Assembly (NCBI RefSeq): GCF_040719375.1
Contig: NZ_JBFDTP010000002.1
Coordinates: forward strand, 3,153,001-3,217,000
DNA length: 64,000 nucleotides
Direction of reading: 5' to 3'
Source of the DNA: Clostridium sp. AN503
Lineage (GTDB): Bacteria > Bacillota > Clostridia > Lachnospirales > Lachnospiraceae
In this document: piece after piece, positions 8,640 to 17,484 of the stretch
Layout: the number at the start of each line of letters is the position of its first letter
Numbering within the stretch: the stretch's first letter is position 1
The notes under the pieces: model-generated
Databases searched by the model: none
Seen by the model: the letters and a program-made list of their open reading frames with translations, nothing else
Told to the model about the DNA's origin: nothing
Made by a program: the position numbers and the translations under genes

Positions 8640-9941
8640 CTATTCTGCTGTTTTCCTGCCCCGGGCAAAGCCAAGCCAGGCCAAAAGGATAAAGCCAGCC
8701 GCCATTCCGGCCATTAAGATCAGGTAGGCCCACGCAGCGCCGGGGATTCCATGTTTCATCACCAGCGCAGGGGCCAGCCAGAGGGCCGCCGCCGTCAGCA
8801 CCAGGTAGATGCCAAAGATCGTCTTCTGCCTGCGCATAATGACTAAGGCGTAATAGTGCAGGTTCAGGATCGCATAGAATCCTCCTCCCAGCACGATCAG
8901 GCCGAAGGCTCTGTGATAGACCGTCAGTTTCCCTGCATAAGCAGGCCCGAACACCAGCTCCAGGATGCCGAGCACCGGTTTTCCAAGCACTGCAGTGCCA
9001 AGGACTGCCAGCACAGTCAGGCCTCCGATCACAGCGGAGAGGCGTCCCATTTTCCTGGCAAAATCTTTGTATCTGCCCTCGTTCCAGCAGACCGTCAGAT
9101 AAGTCAGAAATGGACGGATGACGAAGCCCGCCGCCAGATTGATAAACGACGTGGGCATGAATATCGCATTGAAATATCCGGATGACGCATCATCCATATG
9201 GGCGTCGATCGCGTATTTGGATGCGGAAAACACATAAAAATCCAGGAATACGGAGAGGAACAGCAGCACGGTCGCTGTTGTCAGGGTTATGAGCTTTGAC
9301 TTGTCCCAGCCGTAATCTGCCGCTCCGTCCAGATGGTGGAGCCTGCGAAGCACCACGATATCAAAGAGCAGCACTCCCGCGGCCTGGGCACAGACCGCAG
9401 CCACGCAGGCGTAAAGCAGGTTTCTTCCTGCTGCCAGCGCCGCTAAAAATACGCCCACGGAGAGAAGGGTCCGGAACATGTTGGACTTTCCGGTCAGGTA
9501 GAGACTCCCCTGGCGCTGGAATTCTGACTCGTAGACGTCGGCAAAACCGTCTATCACCTTGTAGATGATCAGGAGAAATATGATCCATGCTTTTTCTGGG
9601 CGGTAGCCTCTGTATATGAGGAAAACAGCGCCGGCTGCCAATGCAGCCGCGCAGGTTAAATATCGGTGGTGAAGATAATCGCCAAAGCGGTATTCTCCTG
9701 ATCCATCGGTGATCTGGAATGGACGGATGCCAAAGTAAGCTACCAGGAACATCTGCTGTCCGACGGTGCTGAAGCCTATGGCAAAGATCCCGCCCTGCTC
9801 GGCACCGGCGAGACGCACTACGAGGAAGGACAGCACCATGCTGGCAAAGGCGTAGCAGAAGCTGCCCGCCATGTTCCAGACCATATTCTGTTTTTCTCTG
9901 TTGGGGCCTGTTCTGATCAGGGTGTCTGCCCATTGGTTCAT
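8640..9941 (-). CDS. Wzx-like polysaccharide flippase/membrane protein
   Basis: 433-residue protein with about twelve hydrophobic segments and no soluble domain, consistent with the MOP/PST superfamily that flips lipid-linked oligosaccharides across the membrane. The N-terminus (NMVWNMAGSFCYAFASMVLS) has the typical Asn/Gly-rich first helix of Wzx proteins, and similar conserved regions recur near residues 240-290. GGAGG lies seven bases before the ATG. The next gene (glycosyltransferase, start 8622) follows after 17 bases. A second flippase-like gene (12926-14383) is in the same block, so either two glycans are handled or one protein has another role. Confidence 0.78.
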   Translation of the reverse strand: MNQWADTLIRTGPNREKQNMVWNMAGSFCYAFASMVLSFLVVRLAGAEQGGIFAIGFSTVGQQMFLVAYFGIRPFQITDGSGEYRFGDYLHHRYLTCAAALAAGAVFLIYRGYRPEKAWIIFLLIIYKVIDGFADVYESEFQRQGSLYLTGKSNMFRTLLSVGVFLAALAAGRNLLYACVAAVCAQAAGVLLFDIVVLRRLHHLDGAADYGWDKSKLITLTTATVLLFLSVFLDFYVFSASKYAIDAHMDDASSGYFNAIFMPTSFINLAAGFVIRPFLTYLTVCWNEGRYKDFARKMGRLSAVIGGLTVLAVLGTAVLGKPVLGILELVFGPAYAGKLTVYHRAFGLIVLGGGFYAILNLHYYALVIMRRQKTIFGIYLVLTAAALWLAPALVMKHGIPGAAWAYLILMAGMAAGFILLAWLGFARGRKTAE

Positions 9942-9999
9942 GTGGTGTCCTCCGGTTTGTGTTCCTATAACTTGTGGCGCCAGGTGACTCCCGCGCTGC

Positions 10000-10686
10000 T
10001 CATCGCTTGCGAAAGTTTTGAATCAACAATATTGATATCAGGATCCGTGCCATATACCTCACCGCCACAGTTGGTTTTAAATAGCTCTCGCCTCCTGCCC
10101 GTTCTTCAATGATAACGGGTACTTCTGCTACTTTTGCGCCTTGTTTGATGAGATAGGAAATCGTGTCCGGCTCTGGTCCGTAGTTGATGTTCAGCGCAAA
10201 TTCCTTTATCATCTCACGGCTGAACATCCGCATTCCGGAGGTCGGATCTGCCACATGTACGCCTGTGGTAAGGCGGATGGCTGCCGTGATTAAACGGCTT
10301 CCCACCATCCGCATGGACAGGTCTTTTTTTTCGTCCAGGAAACGGCTTCCTATGACGATATCATACCCTTCCTTCATTTTTTCCTGCATGGGGAGAATGT
10401 ATTCCGGCCGGTGCTGCCCGTCCCCGTCAAACTGGATCGCATAGGCATAGCCCTTCGCGTAAGCGTATTTCATCCCCGCCTGAAAGCATCCGGCAAGCCC
10501 TAAGTTCACCGTCAGATCCAGAAGGTTGTAGCCGCGCTCCCGGCAGATCTGGGCAGTCCTGTCGCTGGAGCCGTCATTGACCACAACGTAATCAAGCTGC
10601 GGATAATCCCGCTCCAGCTCCTCAACCACCATCTCAATATTCGCTTCTTCATTGTAGGCGGGAATCACCACCAGTACCTTGTCCAT
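10000..10686 (-). CDS. DPM1-like family 2 glycosyltransferase
   Basis: 228-residue cytoplasmic transferase that most resembles polyprenyl-phosphate sugar synthases. It begins VLVVIPAYNEEANI, has VVNDGSSDRTA, and the DxD-type metal site in IQFDGDGQHRPEY (about residues 85-97), then IGSRF. The C-terminus (ARILISILLIQNFRKR) is hydrophobic but there are no full membrane helices, as in members that partner with a DUF2304 protein; one is encoded at 7333-7680. Likely product: a polyprenyl-phosphate hexose used by membrane GT-C enzymes such as the DUF2142 protein (inference). Confidence 0.88.
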   Translation of the reverse strand: MDKVLVVIPAYNEEANIEMVVEELERDYPQLDYVVVNDGSSDRTAQICRERGYNLLDLTVNLGLAGCFQAGMKYAYAKGYAYAIQFDGDGQHRPEYILPMQEKMKEGYDIVIGSRFLDEKKDLSMRMVGSRLITAAIRLTTGVHVADPTSGMRMFSREMIKEFALNINYGPEPDTISYLIKQGAKVAEVPVIIEERAGGESYLKPTVAVRYMARILISILLIQNFRKR

Positions 10687-10707
10687 CTTAATCTCCTGTC
10701 ACATCAT

Positions 10708-11820
10708 TTACACGCCGCCCAAGATCACATCGCAGATCTCATCCACCACTTCTAACGGCAGCTCCGCATAGAGCGGCAGCGTCAGTACCTGGGACGCGAT
10801 CCTCTGCGCCACCGGAGTGTCCTCCGCGCGGAACTGCCCCTGATAACACGCATAGCTGTTGATACAGGGATAGAAATATTTCCGCGCAAAGATCCCCCGC
10901 TCCTTCAGTGCCGCAAACACCTGGTCCCGGTCCATGGAGAATCCGTCGAATACCACCGGCATATAGGCGTAATTGTAGCGGACTCCCGGTTTCTCTTTGC
11001 ACAGGCGAACGCCCTTCACACCCTCAAGCCGCTCCCGGTACCGTCCGGCCAACGCCCGGCGTTTCCCGATCTCCGCCTCTAAATGCCGCAGATTGCACAG
11101 GCCCATGGCGGCCTGAAATTCATTCATCTTTCCGTTGGCCCCCACAAATTCCACGCTCTCATATCCGGTTATCCCGAAATTCTTGAGCTGGTAGAGCCGG
11201 TCCTTTAAATATTCTTCCTGAAATGTCACCGCGCCGCCCTCAATACTATGAAATACCTTGGTGGCGTGGAAACTGAACATGGAAGCGTCTCCAAACTGCC
11301 CCACGCCCGTGCCGTTTAACTCCTCGCCAAAGGCATGGGCCGCATCGTAAACCACCTTCAGCCGATGCCTCTGTGCAATCTCCCGGATCCGCTCCACGTC
11401 GCATAAGTTCCCGTAGACATGGACCGGCACGATCGCGGTGGTTTTCTCCGTGATCAGGCTTTCCAGTTTCTCCGCATCTATGGTATAGTCTTCCTCATTA
11501 ATGTCGCAAAATACCGGGGTCAGCCCGTTTCTCACAATGGCGTGCGTCGTGGAGGCGAAGCTGAACGGCGTTGTGATCACCTCTCCCTTCAGCTCAAAAG
11601 CCTGCAGCGTCAGCTCCAGCGCCATATGTCCGTTGACAAACAGCTCCAGCTCCGGCGTTTTTAACAGCCCCTTCAGCTGCTCTTTGAACTCCTCATGGTA
11701 TGCGCCCATATTGGTCAGCCATGCGCTCTCCCAGATGGGTTTAAGCATCTCCACATATTCCTCTAAGGCCGGCATCGAGGAGCGTGTCACCATGATGGGA
11801 GGCTCGTGTTTTGCTGTCAT
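10708..11820 (-). CDS. DegT/DnrJ/EryC1/StrS family sugar aminotransferase
   Basis: 370-residue PLP enzyme that aminates a nucleotide keto-sugar. The fold-type I pattern is clear: VNGHMALELTLQAF near residue 63, TTPFSFASTTHAIVRNG, the aspartate in VVYDAAHAFG, and the Schiff-base lysine in MFSFHATKVFHSIEGG (about residue 191). The Phe-His-Ala-Thr-Lys context is like VioA/FdtB-type enzymes that make dTDP-amino-dideoxyhexoses, which would use the same dTDP-keto-sugar as the RmlC encoded nearby. GGAGG precedes the ATG. It lies 37 bases after the ATP-grasp gene, suggesting that the amino group made here may be acylated by that ligase. Confidence 0.9.
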   Translation of the reverse strand: MTAKHEPPIMVTRSSMPALEEYVEMLKPIWESAWLTNMGAYHEEFKEQLKGLLKTPELELFVNGHMALELTLQAFELKGEVITTPFSFASTTHAIVRNGLTPVFCDINEEDYTIDAEKLESLITEKTTAIVPVHVYGNLCDVERIREIAQRHRLKVVYDAAHAFGEELNGTGVGQFGDASMFSFHATKVFHSIEGGAVTFQEEYLKDRLYQLKNFGITGYESVEFVGANGKMNEFQAAMGLCNLRHLEAEIGKRRALAGRYRERLEGVKGVRLCKEKPGVRYNYAYMPVVFDGFSMDRDQVFAALKERGIFARKYFYPCINSYACYQGQFRAEDTPVAQRIASQVLTLPLYAELPLEVVDEICDVILGGV

Positions 11821-11857
11821 ACTTTTATTTCCTCCGTCCTGCTTTTCGTATCTTCCG

Positions 11858-12859
11858 TCATTCCGTCGGACGCTCCGGCATCCGGTATTCCGTATACCGC
11901 CTTGCCAGGTACTGTCCGCCGATCTCTCCCTCAGGCTCCAGCCCGCCTCCTGTAAAACAGTTCAGATGGTTTTTCACCATATCATAACCCGCCATGCAGG
12001 AAAATGCAACACCACCGGAAAACCGGGGATTGCATTCCAGGAAATACCACTCACCCTGCCGCTCGATGAATTCAAAATTCACACAGCCCCGGATCTCCAA
12101 TGCCGCCGCGATCTCCCTGCACTGCTTCTCCAGCAATTCATCCCGGAATACATATACGGAAGTCCCCGCCCCGTTGGGAGTCCTTAAAAGCTCCCTCCGC
12201 GGCAGGCACACGCAGTCCCCGCTCTCCGGGTCCCGCACCACGTCCACCGTCACCACGCTGCCCTCGATCTTGGGCTGTACGATGTAGCGCTCCGCCTGGG
12301 CCTTCAAAAGCTCCACCGCCAGCATCATTTCCTTCGCACTCTCTATGACCCGCATGCCCTGGCTGCTCCTGCCGTCCTGCGGTTTCAATACCAGCGGGTA
12401 AGAAAGTCCCACGTACCGGGAATCCCCCTCTGTCCCGATGACCTCCGACAGATGCTGGGCCGGGATTGCATTACAGATGTTGCGGGAATCCAAAAACCTC
12501 TCGATCCGCTCCTTATTCCGGCACAGGGCGATCGTTTCATACCCGGACATACAGATGACCGCTCCCAGCTCCTCGGAGGCCTTGTACCAGTCCTGTAACG
12601 TGTCCACCTCCGCATCTGTCAGGGGAATGATGTAATCAATCTCCTCCCTGCTGCATACGTCCATCATAAAGCTGCGGTATGCTTTCCTTGAAGTGGCATA
12701 GGGCGCCTGATAAAAGGCGTCTACCTCCATGGAATTCACAACCCACTCCGCCGGATAGACGTCGCATCCCACTACCCAGTAGCCGTCCCGTTTGCAGGCG
12801 CTGATCACCGCCCCCGCGGAAAAAGAGCCGATCGCCGTTACCAAAATCGTTTTCTGCAT
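11858..12859 (-). CDS. ATP-grasp domain ligase
   Basis: 333 residues with a pre-ATP-grasp Rossmann-like start (ILVTAIGSFSAGAVISA), a central domain with the lysine/aspartate pattern LVLKPQDGRSSQGMRV (about residues 165-180) and the metal-binding end FEFIERQGEWYFLECNPRFSGG (shown in part; E/N pair about residues 282-284). This is the CarB/PylC-like group, which joins a carboxylate to an amine or other nucleophile using ATP. GAGGAGGACAAACAG precedes the ATG. Position directly before a sugar aminotransferase suggests it links an amino acid or similar acid to an amino sugar of the glycan; the substrate is unknown. Confidence 0.82.
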   Translation of the reverse strand: MQKTILVTAIGSFSAGAVISACKRDGYWVVGCDVYPAEWVVNSMEVDAFYQAPYATSRKAYRSFMMDVCSREEIDYIIPLTDAEVDTLQDWYKASEELGAVICMSGYETIALCRNKERIERFLDSRNICNAIPAQHLSEVIGTEGDSRYVGLSYPLVLKPQDGRSSQGMRVIESAKEMMLAVELLKAQAERYIVQPKIEGSVVTVDVVRDPESGDCVCLPRRELLRTPNGAGTSVYVFRDELLEKQCREIAAALEIRGCVNFEFIERQGEWYFLECNPRFSGGVAFSCMAGYDMVKNHLNCFTGGGLEPEGEIGGQYLARRYTEYRMPERPTE

Positions 12860-12925
12860 CTGTTTGTCCTCCTCTCACCCTGTATGACCATAATATCGTT
12901 TATTTTATCCTGTCTGCGCCGGAGA

Positions 12926-14383
12926 TCAGTCCTTCCCGCGCAGCCGGTTCTTCACCATACCCCATAAATAGCAAAAACTCTCCAGCTTAAATGCCCACGC
13001 AAGCCCCGCATATACCGCCGCGCCGCACACGATCTGCACCGCCAGCTTCAGCCACACGGACATCTCCGGCATCCGGGAGCCTGCTGCCATCACCACCGCG
13101 CACATCACGGCTGAGAGCGCCGCCGACGGCATCACGTCCATCCACTGATGAAAAATACTGTAGTCCAGAAGCTTCCGGTTCGGCGCCGCATTGATAAACG
13201 TACACACAAAATCCTGAAACGCCTTTAAGCACACCATGATATAGACATTAAACTGCATCCCCACGACCAGTGCTAACAGGCTCAAGCCTTTTTTCACGAT
13301 CTCCAGCTTCAGGAAGATATCGCTCCGTCCCATGGCGTTTATCGCCTGCAGGTTCGTGATATGGATCGGCCAGAAGCAGTAGGAAATGCACATGATCCGC
13401 AGAAACGGCACGCAGATCATCCATTTTTCTCCCAAAAGCGCCAGGACCAGCGTGTCCGCCACCGCAAACAGTCCAAGGAGCATGGGGATCACCGCAAAGG
13501 AGCTCAACCGGATCGCCCTGCGCACCATCTCCCTCACCGCCGCCTTGTCATCCTGCCTTGCAGAAAACGCCGGCAGCAGCACCGCCTGGATCGCGGCTCC
13601 CAGATTCGTCGCGATCAGCTTCGGGAACTGCTCGCCCCGGTTATAACTTCCCAACAGTTCTTCATTATAGATCTTTCCGATCAAAAGTCCATATAAATTA
13701 TTAAATACCGTATCCAGAAGAGATGCGCACAAGAGCTTCCAGCCAAAGGCAAACATCCCCTGCACCCGCTCTACCGCAAAGCACAGGCGCGGCCTCCACC
13801 GGACCGTGATAAATAAAACCAGCATCAGGGAAATATAGTAGCTGATCTGCTGACCCACCATGGCCCACACCCCAAGCCCCGAAGCCGCCATGCCGATACT
13901 GATCACGCCGGACACCGCCGACGCTGCCAAAGTAGAGAAAAACAGCCCCTTAAACTCCATATTCCGCGACACATACGCTGTCTGTACAGAGATCACAGCC
14001 CCCGGAAACAGCACGAATGCCAGTACCCGGACAATCCCCATAAGCTCCGCGATCCCATAAAAAGACGCAATCGACGGGGCCGCCTGGTAAAGCAGCACAT
14101 ACATGACAAGGGCCACCGCCAGCTCAAAATAACACACTGACGAAAAATCCACCTCATCCGCCTTCTGCTTCTGCACCAGCGCCGTGGAAAAACCGCTCTG
14201 CACAAACACATTTGCAATGGTGATGAAGATCATGATGATCCCCACCACACCGTACTGCGCCGGTGTCAGGAGCCGCGCCAGGATGATCGCGATCACAAAC
14301 TGGATCCCCTGGGCGCCGCCGTTCTCTAAAAGCTTCCAGAACAGCCCTTTTACCACCTTCTGCTTCATATCTGTCTCTGCCAC
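12926..14383 (-). CDS. Oligosaccharide flippase, WzxC-like
   Basis: 485-residue multi-helix protein of the Polysacc_synt family, WzxC/TuaB-like: it starts with VVKGLFWKLLENGGAQGIQF and has ARLLTPAQYGVVGIIMIF, the hallmark of this group. Expected job: moving lipid-linked repeat units to the outer face of the membrane. The start is a GTG at 14383, chosen because AAGGAG lies six bases upstream; an in-frame ATG at 14368 has no such site. It precedes the ATP-grasp gene in the same operon. It is the second flippase-like gene of the block. Confidence 0.88.
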   Translation of the reverse strand: MAETDMKQKVVKGLFWKLLENGGAQGIQFVIAIILARLLTPAQYGVVGIIMIFITIANVFVQSGFSTALVQKQKADEVDFSSVCYFELAVALVMYVLLYQAAPSIASFYGIAELMGIVRVLAFVLFPGAVISVQTAYVSRNMEFKGLFFSTLAASAVSGVISIGMAASGLGVWAMVGQQISYYISLMLVLFITVRWRPRLCFAVERVQGMFAFGWKLLCASLLDTVFNNLYGLLIGKIYNEELLGSYNRGEQFPKLIATNLGAAIQAVLLPAFSARQDDKAAVREMVRRAIRLSSFAVIPMLLGLFAVADTLVLALLGEKWMICVPFLRIMCISYCFWPIHITNLQAINAMGRSDIFLKLEIVKKGLSLLALVVGMQFNVYIMVCLKAFQDFVCTFINAAPNRKLLDYSIFHQWMDVMPSAALSAVMCAVVMAAGSRMPEMSVWLKLAVQIVCGAAVYAGLAWAFKLESFCYLWGMVKNRLRGKD

Positions 14384-14512
14384 TATGTTCTCCTTCGCTG
14401 TCCGCCGTCGTTCTCCAGCCTGGGACGGCTGCCTCAGGCCGCTTTCTTCCTCTTGCCTCGATCGGCTGCCTCTGGCTGCTTTCTCCCCTTGACCGTCACA
14501 GGCTGCCTCCCT

Positions 14513-15490
14513 CTACATTCTATGGAACGCCCGCTGGAGCCATCGGTACAGCCCCGGCATCATTGTCTCAAAACGGATAAAGAAGCGGGTCCTTCCATTC
14601 AGCTCCCGGTAAAACTCCCGGTTTCTCCTGTCCAAAACAACATCATACTGCTTCGTATTCACTTGGGTCAAAAAGACCAGACGCCGTATGGCATGTTCCA
14701 CCGTATCATGGAACCTGCCGCCACTCTCCCGGTCGAAGCCCCGGTACATCTCCTCCATGGCGCAGGCGTAATCCTTTTGTTTCTCTTCGTAATTCCCCTG
14801 TTTCATCAGGGTTGTCCAGGAGGCCGCGCCTCCAAGACGGTATACGCACATGGGACTGTCCATATAGTAAGCCCAGCCTCTCGCCGCCGCCATAAGCTGG
14901 AGCGGGATATCCGCGATGGGCGCCAAAACATAAAAATCCGGCAAAAGCTTTACCATATCCGTCCGAAACATCAGGGACGCTGTCGGATATCCGGAGGTCT
15001 TGTCGATGATCTCCTCCGGCGTCACTTTCCTGTCCCCCCGGTATGGCCGCATCTGCCGTTCTGTCACTGCCCTGCCCTGGACCTCCACGCCCGCGCTGTG
15101 AAAACACAGGGAGCAGTCCGGATGTTCCTCCATATAGTCCACCTGCCGCTGAAGCTTATGTGGGTCCGTCCAGTAATCATCCCCCTCGCACATGGCGATA
15201 TATCTACCTCTGGCCCGCGGGAAATTGAAGGTCCCGCTGATATTGGTCAGGCCTTTGGAATACTGGTTCTCTGTCTGAAGGATCGGAAAGATCCGGTCGG
15301 GATATGCTTCCGCATATTCCCTGATGATCTTTGCCGTCCCATCGGTGGAGGCGTCGTCGTGGATCAGCACTTCCCAGGCAAAATCCGTCTCCTGTCCTAC
15401 GAAACCCTCCAGCGCATCCCGGATATAGGACGCCTGGTTATATGTGATGCAGCAGATGCTGACCAGGATCTGCTCACAGTTATCCTTCAT
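14513..15490 (-). CDS. Family 2 glycosyltransferase
   Basis: 325 residues; GT-A transferase with VSICCITYNQASYIRDAL at the start, IHDDASTDGTAKII, and the acidic metal site in MCEGDDYWTDPHKL (about residues 92-105). The wide C-terminal half lacks membrane helices. The ATG at 15490 is preferred over 15505 because AGGAG lies five bases upstream. It is the first gene of the leftward operon that reaches the ABC-2 permease at 4241, with a promoter at 15555-15583. About 130 bases without a gene separate it from the flippase gene. Sugar specificity cannot be read. Confidence 0.9.
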   Translation of the reverse strand: MKDNCEQILVSICCITYNQASYIRDALEGFVGQETDFAWEVLIHDDASTDGTAKIIREYAEAYPDRIFPILQTENQYSKGLTNISGTFNFPRARGRYIAMCEGDDYWTDPHKLQRQVDYMEEHPDCSLCFHSAGVEVQGRAVTERQMRPYRGDRKVTPEEIIDKTSGYPTASLMFRTDMVKLLPDFYVLAPIADIPLQLMAAARGWAYYMDSPMCVYRLGGAASWTTLMKQGNYEEKQKDYACAMEEMYRGFDRESGGRFHDTVEHAIRRLVFLTQVNTKQYDVVLDRRNREFYRELNGRTRFFIRFETMMPGLYRWLQRAFHRM

Positions 15491-15554
15491 TTTAACTCCT
15501 ATCATTTACCATATCTATAACGATATTCTTACATTTTCCTTGCCATTACCTTTT

Positions 15555-15583
15555 ATTTTACAATATTGCCCATAAATTGTAAA
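15555..15583 (-). promoter_or_regulatory. Promoter of the main polysaccharide operon
   Basis: TTTACA (minus strand, 15578-15583) and TAAAAT (15555-15560) are spaced 17 bases apart, upstream of the glycosyltransferase start at 15490. It is the only good promoter seen for the eleven genes down to 4241. Confidence 0.65.
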
Positions 15584-15657
15584 TCAGATATGGAATTTTC
15601 CAGTTATTTGTGTTAGATTAGGCTATGGTAAGTATTTTAGTTAGGAGGAAGGATTTT

Positions 15658-17343
15658 ATGTATAGACATACAAAAGCAGGCCTGGCCATGTTGCTGACCG
15701 GTGCGCTGCTTGCCAGTACAGTTATTCCGGCGTTTGCAGAAGAAGGCGGCCCCGGTGTAGTGGGCGGTTCGTCCAGCACCACCGAGACCTCATCCGGTAT
15801 TTCCTTAAGCGGACCGGGAGGCGATGCTCCCCAGGGCGCACAGGAAACCGCCGAATCCAGCAGCGGTGTGATCACTGCCGGGGAAAGCACGGAGGGCAGC
15901 AGCGAGACTGACGGAACTACGGAGGGAACCACAGGGTCATCCCAGGAAACCCCTGGCGTCCCGGGAACCTCCGATACATCTGCTCAGACAACTTCTCCCG
16001 ATGGAAGCGCTGCATCTTCTGAGACCAACGGGTTCACGGATGGACAGAATGCCGCTCTGACCGAACAGCAGGGCGCAGAGCTGGAGGCTGAAAAAGCCCA
16101 GGCAGAAGCTGAGGCCAGCCACCTCAACAACCCATTAGTCGTCCCGGACCGGGAGGCTCATCTTCAGACCACGATCCTGTTAAATGACGCGCAGGCCTGG
16201 TCCCAGGCTTACGTCAACGACCAGCAGATCGAGGGCGCTGCCGCAGGCTTCAGCTCCATTTCCACATTCCTTGAGAATATCCACGGGAATGTGCTGTACC
16301 GTACCTACAGCTCTGTAAACGGCTGGACCGCATGGGCCCTGAACGGACAGCAGACTGCCAACGCCACCACCTGGGTCCCGGTTGAAGCCATCCAGTATCG
16401 TTTCAGCGGCCCTGTGGCAGACAAGTACGACATTTACTACTCTACGATACTGAGTGACGGTACCCGAACCGGCTGGGCAAAGAACGGCGAGTCTGCCGGT
16501 ACCATGAACCAGGGACTGTACATAACAGGTTTCCGCCTTGCTTTCTTCGTGAAAGGAACTGCTGAGCTTGACACCACCAACGTTTTAGTATCCGCCCACC
16601 AGGACGGCATCCAGATGGTCGACGGTGTGATGCAGTACATCCACGGTGACGGCAGCGGCTACACCGGATGGGGCTGGCAGCAGGATGACCGCTACTACTT
16701 TGTAGACTCCATGCCTGTGACCGGATGGCAGTATATTGACGGCTTCAAGTATTATTTCCAGGAAGACGGACGCCTTTTACAGGATGTGGAGCCGATCATC
16801 GGCACTGGCGGCCCGTTTATGCTCAAGATCAACAAAGAGATGAACTGCCTGACCGTTTATGCCAAGGATGGCGATAATGGCTTTATCATCCCCGTGAAGT
16901 CTTTCCTGACCTCTGTTGGTGATGATACCCCGATCGGTACCTTCCGGACCCCGGAGAAATACCGCTGGAGGCTGATGATCCACGATCTGTATACCCAGTA
17001 TGCAACAAGGCTGGGCGCAGGAATGCCGATCCTGATCCACTCCATCATCTACGATGCGCCAAATCCGTTTACGGTATGGGCAAGCACGTACAACAACCTT
17101 GGTATCGCCCGCTCCGCAGGCTGTATCCGCCTTGCGTCCGCCGATGCCAAGTGGGTATATGATAACTGTGCGATCGGTACCACGGTGGTGGTCTACAACA
17201 GTTCCATTGCCGGACCGTTCGAGCGTCCTACCATTATGTACGAGATCCCGTTTGAGCAGACCTGGGATCCGACTGACCCGAACGTGACGCAAGAGATGAT
17301 CGACGCGGAGACTGCGCGGATCATTGCGAAGTTCAATCCGTAA
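15658..17343 (+). CDS. Secreted L,D-transpeptidase (YkuD) with wall-binding repeats
   Basis: 561 residues. A signal peptide ends at AFA (residue 27). A Ser/Thr/Gly-rich linker (30-150) is followed by a region with ChW-like repeats (WTAWALNGQQ and GTRTGWAKNGE), then choline-binding-type Trp/Tyr repeats (GYTGWGWQQ, TGWQYIDGFKYYF), then a C-terminal YkuD domain with the catalytic pattern His461 and SAGCIR (Cys489, Arg491). YkuD enzymes make 3-3 cross-links in peptidoglycan or attach proteins. The ATG at 15658 is chosen over 15625 because AGGAGG precedes it and the signal peptide then starts correctly. It stands alone on the plus strand between two leftward polysaccharide blocks. Confidence 0.92.
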   Translation: MYRHTKAGLAMLLTGALLASTVIPAFAEEGGPGVVGGSSSTTETSSGISLSGPGGDAPQGAQETAESSSGVITAGESTEGSSETDGTTEGTTGSSQETPGVPGTSDTSAQTTSPDGSAASSETNGFTDGQNAALTEQQGAELEAEKAQAEAEASHLNNPLVVPDREAHLQTTILLNDAQAWSQAYVNDQQIEGAAAGFSSISTFLENIHGNVLYRTYSSVNGWTAWALNGQQTANATTWVPVEAIQYRFSGPVADKYDIYYSTILSDGTRTGWAKNGESAGTMNQGLYITGFRLAFFVKGTAELDTTNVLVSAHQDGIQMVDGVMQYIHGDGSGYTGWGWQQDDRYYFVDSMPVTGWQYIDGFKYYFQEDGRLLQDVEPIIGTGGPFMLKINKEMNCLTVYAKDGDNGFIIPVKSFLTSVGDDTPIGTFRTPEKYRWRLMIHDLYTQYATRLGAGMPILIHSIIYDAPNPFTVWASTYNNLGIARSAGCIRLASADAKWVYDNCAIGTTVVVYNSSIAGPFERPTIMYEIPFEQTWDPTDPNVTQEMIDAETARIIAKFNP

Positions 17344-17371
17344 TCATCTGTTTAAAGTTAACTGCATACAT

Positions 17372-17472
17372 AAAAGGAGGCTTCCGAATCTGATATGATA
17401 CCCCTAAGCAGACCAGGTAAATAACCAAAATCCACTTAAGAGGTGTCATATAAAACCGGACTGCCTCCTTTT
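17372..17472. terminator. 101-bp imperfect palindrome between convergent genes
   Basis: The ends are a perfect 10-bp inverted repeat (AAAAGGAGGC at 17372-17381, GCCTCCTTTT at 17463-17472). Pairing continues inward with TCCG/CGGA and a 13-bp arm with one wobble and one mismatch (ATATGATACCCCT against AGAGGTGTCATAT). A-runs and T-runs at the ends make it a plausible bidirectional terminator. Its length and near-complete fold also fit a small non-autonomous mobile element; CAT flanks both sides. Confidence 0.6.
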
Positions 17473-17484
17473 CATTTCTTCCAT

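Noticed and set aside
14453..15520. Long plus-strand open frame of about 355 codons
   Set aside because: Antisense to a clear family 2 glycosyltransferase; no ribosome site and no protein-like motifs.
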